Below are positions 33,961 through 44,019 of a stretch of 64,000 bases of DNA, piece after piece. The position numbers were made by a program, and so were the translations under genes. Under the pieces are notes generated by a model, which saw only the letters and a program-made list of their open reading frames with translations, was not told the DNA's origin and did no database searches. The DNA comes from Pictodentalium vernedei (lineage: Eukaryota > Mollusca > Scaphopoda > Dentaliida > Dentaliidae), in contig CM062294.1 of assembly GCA_031216915.1 (NCBI GenBank), positions 165,371,455-165,435,454 on the forward strand, in the 5' to 3' direction. Positions within the stretch are counted from its first letter, which is position 1. Each line of letters opens with the position of its first letter.

Positions 33961-34004
33961 TGTCCAGTAGTGGGACATCCAATGCAAGCATTTAATCTAC
34001 CATA

Positions 34005-34050
34005 TCTTGTTTGACAGAGCTCAGTGAGCTCTGTCAAACCAAGATATAAT
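34005..34050. repeat. Hairpin of the Tigger-like MITE interior
   Basis: TATCTTGTTTGACAGAGCTC pairs with GAGCTCTGTCAAACCAAGAT. The same hairpin occurs at 52545, 53770 and 53925. Confidence 0.85.
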
Positions 34051-34108
34051 AGAATAAATGCTAAGTTTTCTCCAGAATACAGGAAAGTGATACAATCCCT
34101 GTTAATTG

Positions 34109-34542
34109 AGTCAACTTGTCGGTTGGTCTGTTGTCGTCGTCGGTCCGTTGCACATGTAAACTTGTGGAGCGAACTACTTCCACAGTTTAGCCGTATTTTC
34201 ATGAAACTTCACAAAAATGATCAATATGATGAGGAGCAGTGCGTAACAAAAATTTTTCCTGATCGGATTCAAGATGGCTGACTAATGGCCATATTGGATT
34301 TTTTTTTATGTAAACTTGTGGAGTGAACTACTTCCACAGTTTTAGCTGCATTTTCATGAAACTTCACAAAAATGATCAACATGATGAGGGGAAGTACGTG
34401 ACATAATTTGTTTCCTGCTCGGTTTCAAGATGGCCAACTGCCGGCCATATTGGATTTTTTTTACTTGAATGCCACTTTTCAGTCACCCACACTAGGCGGT
34501 ATGTCACGGTGGGGGTATAGCGGGCAACAGAACATCTCTAGT
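34109..34542. repeat. Hairpin-headed family repeat, headless copy
   Basis: TCAACTTGTCGGTTGGTCTG leader, two tandem units with ACTTCCACAGTTT and CAAGATGGC, and the same terminal GGCGGTATGTCACGG...CTCTAG as 24300-24357. It interrupts the right part of the Tigger-like MITE. Confidence 0.65.
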
Positions 34543-34597
34543 TTTCATTAGTAAAGTGGCTATGCAACTAACAGGATTCCACTGTACTACCACTTAA

Positions 34598-34833
34598 CTC
34601 TTAGAAGCTGGGAATTGAGTTTTCCTGTCTTTGATGTAATACGGCAGATAATCTGGCTGTGATAGTTCGGTTATCTTTGGGCTGGGGGAGAATTAAACAC
34701 TGAGCAGGTGCTGCTAGTCAAGTGTTGTCTGCCTGAATAGGCAGACATCGCTTGACTAGAAGCACCTGCTTTACTGTAAGTTGTTCGTGGTATATGTTTA
34801 ATAAATTCATTCTGATTCCCCAGCTTCTAAGAG
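34598..34833. mobile_element. TTAA MITE, family 2
   Basis: TTAA, CTCTTAGAAGCTGGG, then CCCAGCTTCTAAGAG and TTAA (34594-34597 and 34834-34837). It is 236 bp. It contains a stem-loop (GCAGGTGCTGCTAGTCAAG / CTTGACTAGAAGCACCTGC). It is inserted in the right half of the split family 1 MITE, just beyond the Tigger-like MITE. Confidence 0.85.
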
Positions 34834-35403
34834 TTAAAAACTTCATATTTAGTGGCTGTGCTACATATTATCTTTGAAGTAAAATTGTTTAGTCTCAAAG
34901 GATTTTCCTTGTGACAATTTATGGGAGAGTGCCTTGTAACAGGGCAAAGAAATGTGAAAACATTTTCACAACCAATATAATTGATCATTCTACCAGTTAA
35001 TAAATGGAATTAACTATAAAAAGTAAATTAACTGTTAAAAGTATCAGTGGTTGTTCTGGGATGTATATAGCAATACTAATTTATTCCATGCTCACCTATG
35101 TTCCAATAAGAGTAAAATCCTTGCCCTCTAATTGGATGAGAGTTTGCATAGTTTCTTTTAATGTTCACAGCTCGAGTAGCAAAATATTACTGTCTGACGA
35201 CACAACGCGAAATATTTGAAATGACGTCCCCTGTTTCGTAATTGCTTCATCAATGGAATGACTAGCAAGCCACTTCATTTTTCTAGATTTTTCACACATG
35301 CAGTAGATGGTGTTCTGGATGAAGTGTTGTTTAAATTACAAACCAATTTATGATTTGAACTAAGTTGGAATGAGTTTATCTGGTTTATTGATTATTTATC
35401 TAG

Positions 35404-35697
35404 TGGCGGCATGGGATACACAGTGCAAAGATAGGGAAATGGAAACCCACCCCTCCATCCCGCTGGAGAAAGCACCTGAGAAAATACCAACAGATACCAC
35501 CAAGTCAGCCAATGTCTCTCTCTCTAGCACCATCTCTAGCTTGCCCCCCCCCCCCTCCCCCGCCCCCCATGTTAAAAAGCAAGAAGATGAAGAACTGAGT
35601 AAGCTCGCCCACGAACTGGAACAAGAGATTGTTAGTACAGAAGAGGCAACTGACAACTCTCCCGTTGAAACTGAAGAGCATAAGCGAACCACACTGG
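35404..35697 (+). CDS. Possible orphan exon or gene fragment, product unknown
   Basis: After a TTTATCTAG acceptor-like site an open stretch of about 98 codons begins AAWDTQCKDREMETHPS. It has a proline run (LPPPPSPAPHV) and an acidic, helix-prone segment (KKQEDEELSKLAHELEQEI). Composition and charge pattern look coding, unlike nearby repeats. It ends at a palindromic insertion (35698-35777) that may have replaced its natural donor site. It lies in a NPHP3 intron but resembles no NPHP3 part that I know. It could be an exon of a nested gene, an alternative exon, or a retrocopy fragment. Confidence 0.35.
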
Positions 35698-35777
35698 TTT
35701 ATTTACTAAATCTGTGATCATTATAGTTGTCTTGAACAAGGCAACTTTTAACGATCACAAGTTTAGTAAATAAACCC
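35698..35777. repeat. Palindromic insertion
   Basis: GGTTTATTTACTAAATCTGT..GATC pairs with GATCACAAGTTTAGTAAATA..AACC around a 30-bp centre. It abuts the possible exon. Confidence 0.75.
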
Positions 35778-36338
35778 CTAGTGTTTCATGATGTAGGTTT
35801 TGGGCTCTGGGTAGTGTCTTTTTGGAACATATATATTATTGTATGTCTCGGTTGAAAATAAGCCACAAGCTGCAAACCTCAGACCATGTTACCGTCAATT
35901 CATCACAATAACTTATAATGTTACTACCTGTGAAAATGTTTAATTTTAGATTTTAACCCCACTACCGAGGTAAAACTTCTACTGCACTTACCAATGACCC
36001 AATTTGTCGCCTTTGATACATTCACACCTTGCAATGTTTCATTCAAACATACAGTGTTTTGCATTACTATCTGCTACGTGCAATGACATATTAAGTTTAA
36101 AATATCTACAATTAAATATTTAAAATAAAATATAAGAATTGTTAATAATAATTTGACTGAAAAAACAGGATAAATTCAATGAACTTTGATGATGTGTATA
36201 GCTGTCAATCAAGCATTCACATGCAGCCGGAAGTACTGCCCACAAAACAAACCCATATGTTTGCGATAGAAAGTATAGTTTTTTCTCCATTTTAAGTGAC
36301 AGCATTTATTACTTATCAAGAGCATGGTATAAATAAAA

Positions 36339-36472
36339 CAAATAGGTACTAGGGTCAGTAATCAGATTTAAACCACTCATAGCATAAGGGTTTTAACCAT
36401 TCTGCAGAGTCCCATGGTTAAAGCCCTTATCCTACTCATGGTTTAAATCTGATTACAGGCCCTAGTACCTAT
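36339..36472. repeat. Long imperfect palindrome
   Basis: Arms of nearly 60 bp (AATAGGTACTAGGG...ATCAGATTTAAACCACTCAT) pair with CATGGTTTAAATCTGATTAC...CTAGTACCTATT, leaving about 16 bp in the middle (CTGCAGAGTCC). It is a fold-back repeat of unknown family. Confidence 0.8.
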
Positions 36473-36647
36473 TTATTCTATATGTACGATGATAGGAAGC
36501 CCATGTACTGAGAAAAATAAAGCATGGGTATTTTGCGACAATATTTGTTTGCAACACCTGTTTAGGAATTGTTAACTAGTACATATATAAATATAGAATA
36601 ACTGTATAATGTGTCAAAACAGAATGTTTAGCCTATCGTGGGATTAA

Positions 36648-36820
36648 CCCTTTGCCTAACAAATTGGCTGCACTGGCTGCATGATTTACAAATTAAGCTA
36701 CTGAAAAAAAAAAAAAATTATTTTTAACAATACCATATCTGTGTGACCCCTCATTTGAAAAATTAAAAAAAACAAGAATTGAAATAATTAATTTTGATAT
36801 CCTGTGCATTTGGTAAAGGG
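36648..36820. mobile_element. TTAA MITE, family 3
   Basis: TTAA, CCCTTTGCCTAA at left; TTGGTAAAGGG, TTAA at right. It is 173 bp. It shares AACAATACCATAT and GACCCCTCATT with the copy at 37069. Confidence 0.75.
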
Positions 36821-37068
36821 TTAATTATTTAACTCTTTTGTTGTAGAATATTTTGAGAATCAGAATTCTCAGCATGATGTACAAAACCAGAAGCATGATA
36901 GTTGATTTTATGTGGAAATACAGGTTATCTGAGTCACAACTACATGGATGGGTTAATTAAGTGTTCCTCTGAAATCTATGTAAAGAGAGTTACATACTAG
37001 ATTGATTTTATCCATGCAGAATGAAATTATTGAGACACTTTTTTGTTAACTTGATTTCTGCATCTTAA

Positions 37069-37301
37069 CCCATTACCCAACGTAGATGATATCAGTATTC
37101 ATTATTTTAAATAGTATTTAAAAAAAATTTCAAAAACTTTCAACAAAACCATATGATATGATCCCTCATTGGAACAAGCTCAATGAGCTTGTTCCAGTGA
37201 GGGGCCACATGCTATGGCTTTGTTGAAATTTTTTGAATTTTTTTTTTCAACTGAATTTGTATATTACGCGGGTGGATGTGGCCGATTCATTAGGTAAAGT
37301 G
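37069..37301. mobile_element. TTAA MITE, family 3
   Basis: TTAA, CCCATTACCCAACG at left; TTAGGTAAAGTG, TTAA at right. It has a central hairpin (CATTGGAACAAGCTCA / TGAGCTTGTTCCAGTG). It is 233 bp. Confidence 0.75.
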
Positions 37302-37639
37302 TTAACTGTATTCTATCATTCTTCAAACTGAGCTGGCAGAGGTGAGTGTAAATTGCAGAGTGGAATGAAGAAAATCCTACCCTCCATTCTCCTGTAACTC
37401 CAATTGCAATTCTAATTTCCCACTCCTGTTTTTAAATTCATTGGACTCAATGAAGTGTGAGGGCATTTTTTGCCCCCCACTTTATCATGTTCTTGTATTT
37501 ATCTCTTACTCTGAAATTAAAATTGATTGTGATACTATAATAGGCTACACTGTTCATTAGATGTACATTTTTAGAAAGATGAAAAAATAAAATCTTCCTG
37601 ACAGTGTAGTCGTTAAATTTTCGCTACAGGTTTGTTAAA

Positions 37640-38340
37640 TTAAGCCCCTTGGTTTATATTTGGGCTCAAAATACGAGCCCAAATTTTTAATTGGTGCAAT
37701 ATGAGATGCAGAATGTTCACTGTGGGGGCCTGAATTTTAACTCAGTACAAAATGAGGAATAATCTTTTTAAAATCTTCTTTCTCAGATCCACCAATTACA
37801 ATATTTGGTTTACAGCATCCCCAGAGAGGTCAGATCTAAGTTTGTTCTAACCAAGTTCTGGGTAAATATTTGGGTTCCTTATTGGAACCTGAATTTGAAC
37901 TTAGTCAAATATGAAGAATAATCTTTAAAACTCTTCTCCAGAACCACTAGTCAGAATCTTTTGATATATGGTATACAGAATCCTTACAGTGGCTCAATTC
38001 AAGTTTATGGGAGCCCAAATTTTAACTTAATACAATATGGTGAATAATCTTTAAAAATCTTCTACAGATCCACCAGTCAGAATCTGTTAATATTTTAATG
38101 GGTCAGATTCCAGTTTGTTCAAGTCCCTCAATTAATATTTGGACTTTCGACTGGAATCTGAATTTGAACTTTGTGCAATATGAGGACCATTCTTTAAAAA
38201 TCATCTCACGAATCACCAATCAGAATCTTTTGATATATGGTATACATCATCCTTAGGGGAGGCAGATTCAAGTGTGAAACAATCAAGTCCCTGCGTTAAT
38301 ATTTGGGCTCTCTCTTGGAACCCGAATTTTAACTTAGTAC
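37640..38340. repeat. Diverged tandem units of the 39527-42178 element type
   Basis: The phrases CCACYAGTCAGAATCTTTTGATAT, GGTATACA and CCCAAATTTTAACTTAGT recur about every 140 bp. They resemble the core of the element at 39527-42178, but no head hairpin is seen here. Confidence 0.55.
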
Positions 38341-38345
38341 AATAT

Positions 38346-38495
38346 TCCATAAATTGTTACAAGGCAAATCCTTTCATACTAAACAAATTCACTTCAAAGA
38401 TAATATGAAGCAAATTATTCGAGTATGAAGCCTTTAAGTTGTGGTACCAATACTTCAGAATGAAGCCCAAATATGGTCTTCCAGCACCCTACCAG
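38346..38495. mobile_element. Family 1 TTAA MITE, right half
   Basis: ATAAATTGTTACAAGGCAAA, ACTTCAAAGATAATATGAAG, GAAGCCCAAATATGG and CTTCCAGCACCCTACCAG, then TTAA. The left terminus is missing; the right half follows directly on the tandem repeat region. Confidence 0.7.
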
Positions 38496-38648
38496 TTAAT
38501 TATGCTGTTGAGTGATGCACTGTTAAAATGGTTCATAGAGTCCAGTAGGGTTTCTCATACCATCATTCCATCAACAAATGCTAAACATGTTGTCTCCATT
38601 TTAGAGTAAGCCACAACACTAACACAGTGTCTTCTTGTTTATTTACAG

Positions 38649-38790
38649 TCCTCGAATAATTCATCCAGAGGTGACAGAACTGAGACAAAAAGTACAGGAC
38701 AGTGGCAGGTCTAAAATCATCAACGGTTCCAGCTCAACTAACAAACTACTGAGTCAAGTGTACACAGAACTAGAAAGGCTTGTTAAAATA
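38649..38790 (+). CDS. NPHP3: Nephrocystin-3 exon
   Basis: 142 bp between TTTACAG| and |GTAAGT. The first base completes the codon left by the exon ending at 2848, then 47 codons follow: PRIIHPEVTELRQKVQDSGR, SKIINGSSSTNKLLSQVYTE, LERLVKI. This matches human nephrocystin-3 in the order [20 protein letters not shown], then VYKTYICVEKIIKQ; shared landmarks are K-x-KII and VY-x(6)-E-x(3)-K. The exon ends in phase 0. It lies before the P-loop segment. It is preceded by a 35.8-kb intron filled with elements A, B and C and the MITE nest. Confidence 0.86.
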
Positions 38791-38865
38791 GTAAGTTCTA
38801 TATGGAGATTTGAAAACTACTTTGAAACATCTTCCAAGACAAGCTCAGGCCTAACAAATTTAAAA

Positions 38866-39235
38866 ATCTGTTTCTCAGAGCCTTTGCATGGTCATTTTGG
38901 CTGCTGCATGCTCTCTTTTTATAACCAGTGCAAACTGATAAAAATAAAAATTAAATGGTTTATGTCTGATATTTTACCCAAGTTAATAAAACTGATAAAT
39001 TTGTTCCTTGAGGGCAGCAAGGCTTTGCAATGCTTTAGCATTGCAAAGCCTTGTTCTACTAAAGGGACGAAATACACCATCACCCATGCCATTCTGTAGA
39101 TTATTAGGTTTAAAACATAAAACAAACCAAGAACATGAACTTTTGATGGCAAAGAAATAATTACAAAAATAAAAAATAAATAAAAAACCACCCACCCACA
39201 TGCAAATTTACAAACAATGGCATGAGAAACAGAAG
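38866..39235. mobile_element. Hairpin-containing repeat with CTGTTTCTCA termini, copy 1
   Basis: CTGTTTCTCA at left and TGAGAAACAG at right. The interior has a near-perfect hairpin (GCAAGGCTTTGCAATGC / GCATTGCAAAGCCTTG). A second copy is at 51122-51470, alike along its whole length including AACTTTTGATGGCAAAGAAA. It starts about 75 bp after an NPHP3 exon. Confidence 0.7.
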
Positions 39236-39316
39236 ATCTACTTTGTGGGACCTTATTTCCTTCTTCATTATCCACTGCCAATATGAAGTTTGCAAGGGAT
39301 ACAGAAATGGGGTCTG

Positions 39317-39405
39317 TCCATCCATCCATCCATCCATCCATCCATCTGTCAGTCTGTCTAGGTATCTGTCTGTCTGTCCATCCATCCATCCATCCGTCCA
39401 TCCAT
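39317..39405. repeat. (TCCA)n / (TCTG)n microsatellite
   Basis: Tandem CCAT units interrupted by a CTGT block. It explains the open frames predicted on both strands here. Confidence 0.95.
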
Positions 39406-39526
39406 AACAACTTTGAACCTTCATATCTCAGTCAGTAGATGTTGGTTTTAAATGATCTTTGGTATGCTGATAGACCACCATGGGTGAAAGGATATTCAGA
39501 AGTGACAGGTTTTGTCCCTTTTTTTT

Positions 39527-42178
39527 AGCTCACCTGACTGAAAGTCAGTGTGAGTTTTTTCCATCACTTGGCGTCCGTCATCCGTCTTACGTCGTCCATT
39601 AACTTTCGCGACTCGGTCTTCTCCTTCAAAACCACTAGCCCAAACCCAAACAAATTTGACATACAATATTTTGGGGATATCCTCTTTCCAGTTTGTTAAA
39701 ATGAACTCGGTGCCCCCACTGAGGTGGGGGTGATGCCCCAAAAGCACCAATTTCTCCTGAGGTCTTCTTCTTATGAACCACCAGTCAGAATGCTGTGATA
39801 TTTGGTATGTAAGCTCCTTTGGTACTCAAGATTCAAGTTTGTTCAAAGAAATTTTCTCGTCAATATTTGGGCTCGCTACAGGTGGATCCCCATTTTGTGC
39901 CCCGCCCAAAATTTTTATTTTCCGAACCGAGAGGCCGATTTGAACCAAATATGCTATGAGTTATTATTGGGTCCTAAGTACTTGATTCATGCAAAAAAAA
40001 AAATTTTCCCGCTGCCCCGTGGGAACCTCAGAAGCTAAAAATAGAAAAAAAATTCAAACGCCCATATCTCAAAAACTGCATGGCACTGAAACATTTTATA
40101 TGGTGTGAAGCTTCCTTAGGACCAATAGAAAGGAATGGTGAAAAAAAATTGCTATCGGTTTTGTCTACGGTACAGTTTCAGGACTTTGAAAAAATGCCGA
40201 GTCAGCATTATTCAACACTGAAGGTGATGGGAAAAATATGAAATAATCTTTTTCTCCCCAACCACTACTCCAAAAGCTTTCATATTTCACAGATAACATC
40301 TATGGAAGATTGATTCACATGGTTGTTGAAATTTAACCCCCCGATCCATATTTGGGCAGTCTACAGGAGCCCAAATGTTCAAATTAGTGCAATATGAGGG
40401 ATATTCTTTAAAATCTTCTTCTGATCTAACAGTCAGAATGTTTTGATATTTTGTATAGAGCATCCTTAGGGAAGGGAGATTCAGGTTTGTTCAAGCCAAG
40501 TCCCTGGGTTCATATTTGGGCTCCCTATGGGAGCCCAAATTGTAACTTTGTTCAATTTGAGGAATATTCTTTAAAAATCTCTTTCTTCAGATCCAGCAGT
40601 CAGAATCTTTTGATATTTGGTGTACATCATCCTTAGGGAGGTGTGATTCAAGTTTGTTCAGGGGGCATTTTTTGTGCCCAGTGGGAACCCCAGGAGCAAA
40701 AAATAGAAACAAATTCAAATACCCATAGCTTTCCCATTCCCCATTTATTCTCAAATCACAGAACACTAAAAAATTATATTTAGTATCCAAAATTATTAGG
40801 GTTAACACAAATTGTAACTTTGTTCAATATGAGGAATATTCTTTAAAAATCTCTTTGTTCAGATCCAGGAGTCAGAATCTTTTGATATTTGGTGTATATC
40901 ATTCTTAGGGAGGTGTGATTCAAGTTTGTTCAGGGGGCATTTTTTGTGCCCAATGGGAACCCCAGGAGCAAAAAATAGAAACAAATTCAATACCCATAGC
41001 CTTCCCATTCCCCATTTATCCTCAAATCACAGAACACTAAAAAATTATATTTAGTATCCAGAATTATTAGGGTTAACATACACTTTTACTCCCCTGTGGG
41101 AACTCAGGGAAATGCAGCAGTGCTTGTTTACTGTGGTAAACAAGTTCCGTTACACTGGTAAAATAGGACCCAGTCACCAATGCTTGGGGTGGAAGTCCTC
41201 TGAAATGGGCAATATGGGTATAAACAATTTACAAAACTTGACTTTATCTCCATGTTGTGGTCACGATTAGCATTTGTGCATAAATATGTGACCTTAAACA
41301 CCAATAAGTAAGTACACTAAAAATTTTTTAGTCTCTGTGGTTCTGATCCCTGATGCCTAAATACCTGCATTCCTTTTGTACAACTTGTTTTCCTTAACCA
41401 CAGATCAGAGTGCTTTGATATTTGAAATGCAACCTCTTTTGGTACCCCAAATTCCAGTTTGTCCAACGAAAGTTTCTAGGTGAGTATTTGAACTCACTAC
41501 GGGAAGATCCAAATTTTGTGTCCCACACAAAATTTTTATTTCCCGAATTGAGAGGCCAATATGAAAAACAATCTTCTCACAAACCAATGGCCTAAATTGA
41601 AACATATATGAGCCACATCATCTTGGGTGTATTCATTTTTAGTTTTGTTCAAATGGGGTCTCCGCCCTTTTTGGGCTTGGTCTTATGCCCAAATATGATG
41701 AAATTCTTTAAAATTCTTCTTCTCATGAACCACAAGTGGGAATGCTTTGATATATGGTATGAAACTTCCTCTGGTGTTCAAGATTAAAAGTTGTCCAAAG
41801 AAAGTTGATAGGTCCATATTTGGGCCCTCCAGGGGATGGGCTCACTTTTGAGCTAACCTGAAAATTTCTATTTCAAGAACCAGTGGAGCGATTTGAACCA
41901 AATTTTATATGTGGCATTAGTTGACCCTAAGTACTTCATTCATGCCCCAAAAATTTTTCGCGTGGGAACATCTGGCGCTAAAAATAGAAAAAAAATGAAA
42001 TGTCCAATATTTAATATTTCTCAAACTGCACGGACAAGAGATTATGCATTTGGTATGAGAGCAGTTGAAACAATTGGACAAAAAAATTGCTGGCAAATCT
42101 GTCATATGATTCATTCAGATTACATTTTCTCCATACCCATAACCCTTACAGTTCAGGACTACTTGGTTCAGGTGAGCC
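39527..42178. mobile_element. Large hairpin-headed TIR element
   Basis: Head AGCTCACCTGACTG-aaa-GTCAGTGTGAG, then a GGCGTCCGTCATCCGTC leader. The inverse TCAGGTGAGC closes it at 42168-42177. The core has diverged repeats with CAGTCAGAATGCTTTGATAT and GGTATGTA. About 40530-41080 contains a nearly exact tandem duplication of 272 bp (GGTGTACATCATCCTTAGGG versus GGTGTATATCATTCTTAGGG). An inverted dispersed repeat 2 is nested at 41085-41330. There is no transposase ORF. Confidence 0.65.
41085..41330. repeat. Dispersed repeat 2, inverted copy nested in the hairpin-headed element
   Basis: GTAAAATAGGACCCAGTCAC, GGGGTGGAAGTCCTC, CTTTATCTCCATGTTG, TGTGACCTTAAACACCAATA: the reverse complement of 31994-32240. 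A fragment of the same family is at 42565-42625. Confidence 0.65.
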
Positions 42179-42882
42179 TTTTTAGGCTGTCTTGAGCCTT
42201 TAGTTTTCTAGAGTTATGGTCCCTTTTCTGCTTTTTTCAACTTAGAAACCCTTTGTGGGGGATACCGGTGGCATTGCACCTTGTTTATCTTGATAATTTC
42301 TCCGAAGTGTTTGAAAATATCAGTATTGGGCGGATTAATTGTATTGGTTATTGGTTTCAGATGATAAGTATGATATCAGTATGACATTGGTATCAGCAAA
42401 ATTATTGCCGTTACCTTCATTTCTGTTTCAAGGACCTTGGTAATGGAGTTTATATTACAATGAGTATGTATTGTGTCCATAATTACCCAAATACAGCATG
42501 TTTAAAAATCTGTATCTTGCAACTGCTTAAGACAACTTTGTGCTTGGTTACGATTGTTTTTTGTTGTCACGATTAGCCTTTGTGCATAAATGTGACCCAA
42601 AACACCAACATTGAAATAAATAAATAATATGATTGTTTTACATTACTATTTATAGAACATTTCAAGCTTTTGAAATGCATTTGCGAGGGACCTTGTACTT
42701 TTCTATATGCAAAAAGAGAAGAAGAAAAACAACACTTCTCAAAAGTATAATTATTAAATTATGGGACCATATTGTATCTGAATCACTGGAAACATTAAAG
42801 TGCACAGTCTTTTCAGAATGTTGGACATGTTGACACTCAATAAGATTATCCAACGATTGCAAAAGTTCAAGGCACCCACATA

Positions 42883-43196
42883 CAGTTAAAACTAGAAGTC
42901 CTGTCATGAAATGCGCACAAATAGCACGTCGTTCTGCGCGTTAGTCTATGCGTTATGACCATAATAAGGCTATCAAATTCTGTACATATGGCCTGTGCAC
43001 AGGCAATGTTTCAGCCAATGGACCTCTGGGTAACCCGGAGGTCCATTGGCAGAAACATCGCCTGTGTTTGCTATGAGTAACCAAGAGAACCTGCTATGCT
43101 TTGGATGCCATTCGATATGGCAATTGCGCACAATTCCAACACGCAATTAAGCCTAGATAAGTGCACAGTTCATGACAGGACTTCTAGTTTTAACTG
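42883..43196. mobile_element. TA-flanked MITE with long TIR (Tc1/mariner type)
   Basis: TA, then CAGTTAAAACTAGAAGTCCT..GTCATGA at left; the inverse TCATGAC..AGGACTTCTAGTTTTAACTG then TA at right. The TIR is about 27 bp and near perfect. It is 314 bp with a central hairpin (CCAATGGACCTCTGGG / CCGGAGGTCCATTGG). The CAGT start and TA duplication fit Tc1/mariner. Confidence 0.88.
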
Positions 43197-43198
43197 TA

Positions 43199-44019
43199 CA
43201 GTTTCAATCGAAGCATTTTTTTTTTTTGGCCAACCGTTGACTTGGAGAATCAACCCAGGAAAACCTGAACACCGAAATCTCTTGTAGCTTTAGTTACCGG
43301 TATACTTGTGAACACCAGTAATAATAATATAACAGATTAGCAGAGTGCTTAATTCAATTACTGATAACCAATGACTTCAGTGTTGGTAGCAATATGCTAG
43401 TTCAGTATGCATGTAATTACGTCAACAATAGTTTAAGGTCACCATGTCACCTGGTTGTTGTTGCCTACGACATGTAAATGAGCTAGTGTATGAGGTTCAG
43501 TTTCTTCTTTCTGTGGAATGCTGCTGTTCTTGCTCTCTGTAAATGTCTGCCACCAGTTTAGTACCCGATTATAGTACCCTTTCAGTATTTAGGCCATTCC
43601 CTATGGGCTACATAAAATGTGAGCAAGAGATAGGTGAACAGGTGTGAGTTTGCAAGAGACCAGAAAGTGCCAACAAAAAGTTAGTCGATGTGAAAATACC
43701 CCTATCGCAATAAGCCAAGCTCTGGGAGCACAGGATTACTGATCTTGCAATGTGCATTTTGGAAAAAATTAAACCTTAACAACCCTAGCCGTATAGAATG
43801 GTGCACCAAAGGTAAACTAGAGTTGTTGAAACCTGTACACTTTACTTTTAATTGATGTTAATATAAATAAAAGGATGAACTCTTACAAAAGTTTATTGCT
43901 CTGAAATGATGTAATACCAAAGTGAAGAATGGCTTTGAACAGGAGGTTCAGTGCTCTCCTAAATTACCAACTTTAATTAATATTTAATTACGTTAATTTT
44001 TCAGTTAATTAATTACTAT
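43199..44019. other. NPHP3 intron, no feature assigned
   Basis: Apart from a T run near 43220 the sequence looks unique, with no coding potential or paired terminal repeats that I can see. Confidence 0.5.

Larger units (their letters stand above)
27117..33973. mobile_element. 6.9-kb non-coding DNA element with subterminal CCATTAA arrays (third layer)
   Basis: Short inverted termini CCACTACTG / CAGTAGTGG. About 480 bp inside the left end and 460 bp inside the right end are filled with copies of CCATTAA/TTAATGG, often as TTAATGGGCATTAA. The flanks match the uninterrupted Tigger-like copy at 53750, with at most about 3 bp (GGA) duplicated. There is no transposase-like frame. The interior is itself full of MITEs. 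Dense subterminal motifs are usual transposase-binding arrays in DNA transposons; the superfamily is not clear. Confidence 0.65.
26885..34584. mobile_element. Tigger/pogo-like MITE split by a large insertion (second layer)
   Basis: TA then CAGTGGAGCCTACTTAA at left; GGATTCCACTG then TA at right. The left 230 bp and the segments after 33974 align with the complete copy at 53518-54100 (CTGTTAATTGAATA repeats, CATTTAATC hairpin). CAGTGGA termini with TA duplication are typical of pogo/Tigger. It is interrupted by the 27117-33973 element and by a hairpin-headed repeat at 34109-34542. Confidence 0.75.
26834..34996. mobile_element. Family 1 TTAA MITE split by nested insertions (outermost layer)
   Basis: The left part (TTAA, then a diverged terminus ending GAGTGCTGGAAGCCCATATT) is at 26830-26884. 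The right part (TTCATATTTAGTGGCTGTGC..., ATTTATGGGAGAGTGCC, ..ATTCTACCAG, TTAA) is at about 34838-35000. The two halves line up end to end with the intact copy at 8513-8754. Everything between them is inserted material: a Tigger-like MITE and a second TTAA MITE. Confidence 0.72.

Noticed and set aside
27117-33973. Polinton/Maverick or other large coding DNA element
   Set aside because: No polymerase, integrase, capsid or protease-like frame is present and the terminal repeats are only about 9 bp.
38635-39099. A 154-codon single-exon gene starting at 38635
   Set aside because: The first part is the NPHP3 exon; reading past the GTAAGT donor at 38791 runs into a repeat.
39161-39424. Open frames rich in WMDGW on the minus strand
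   Set aside because: They translate the (TCCA)n microsatellite.
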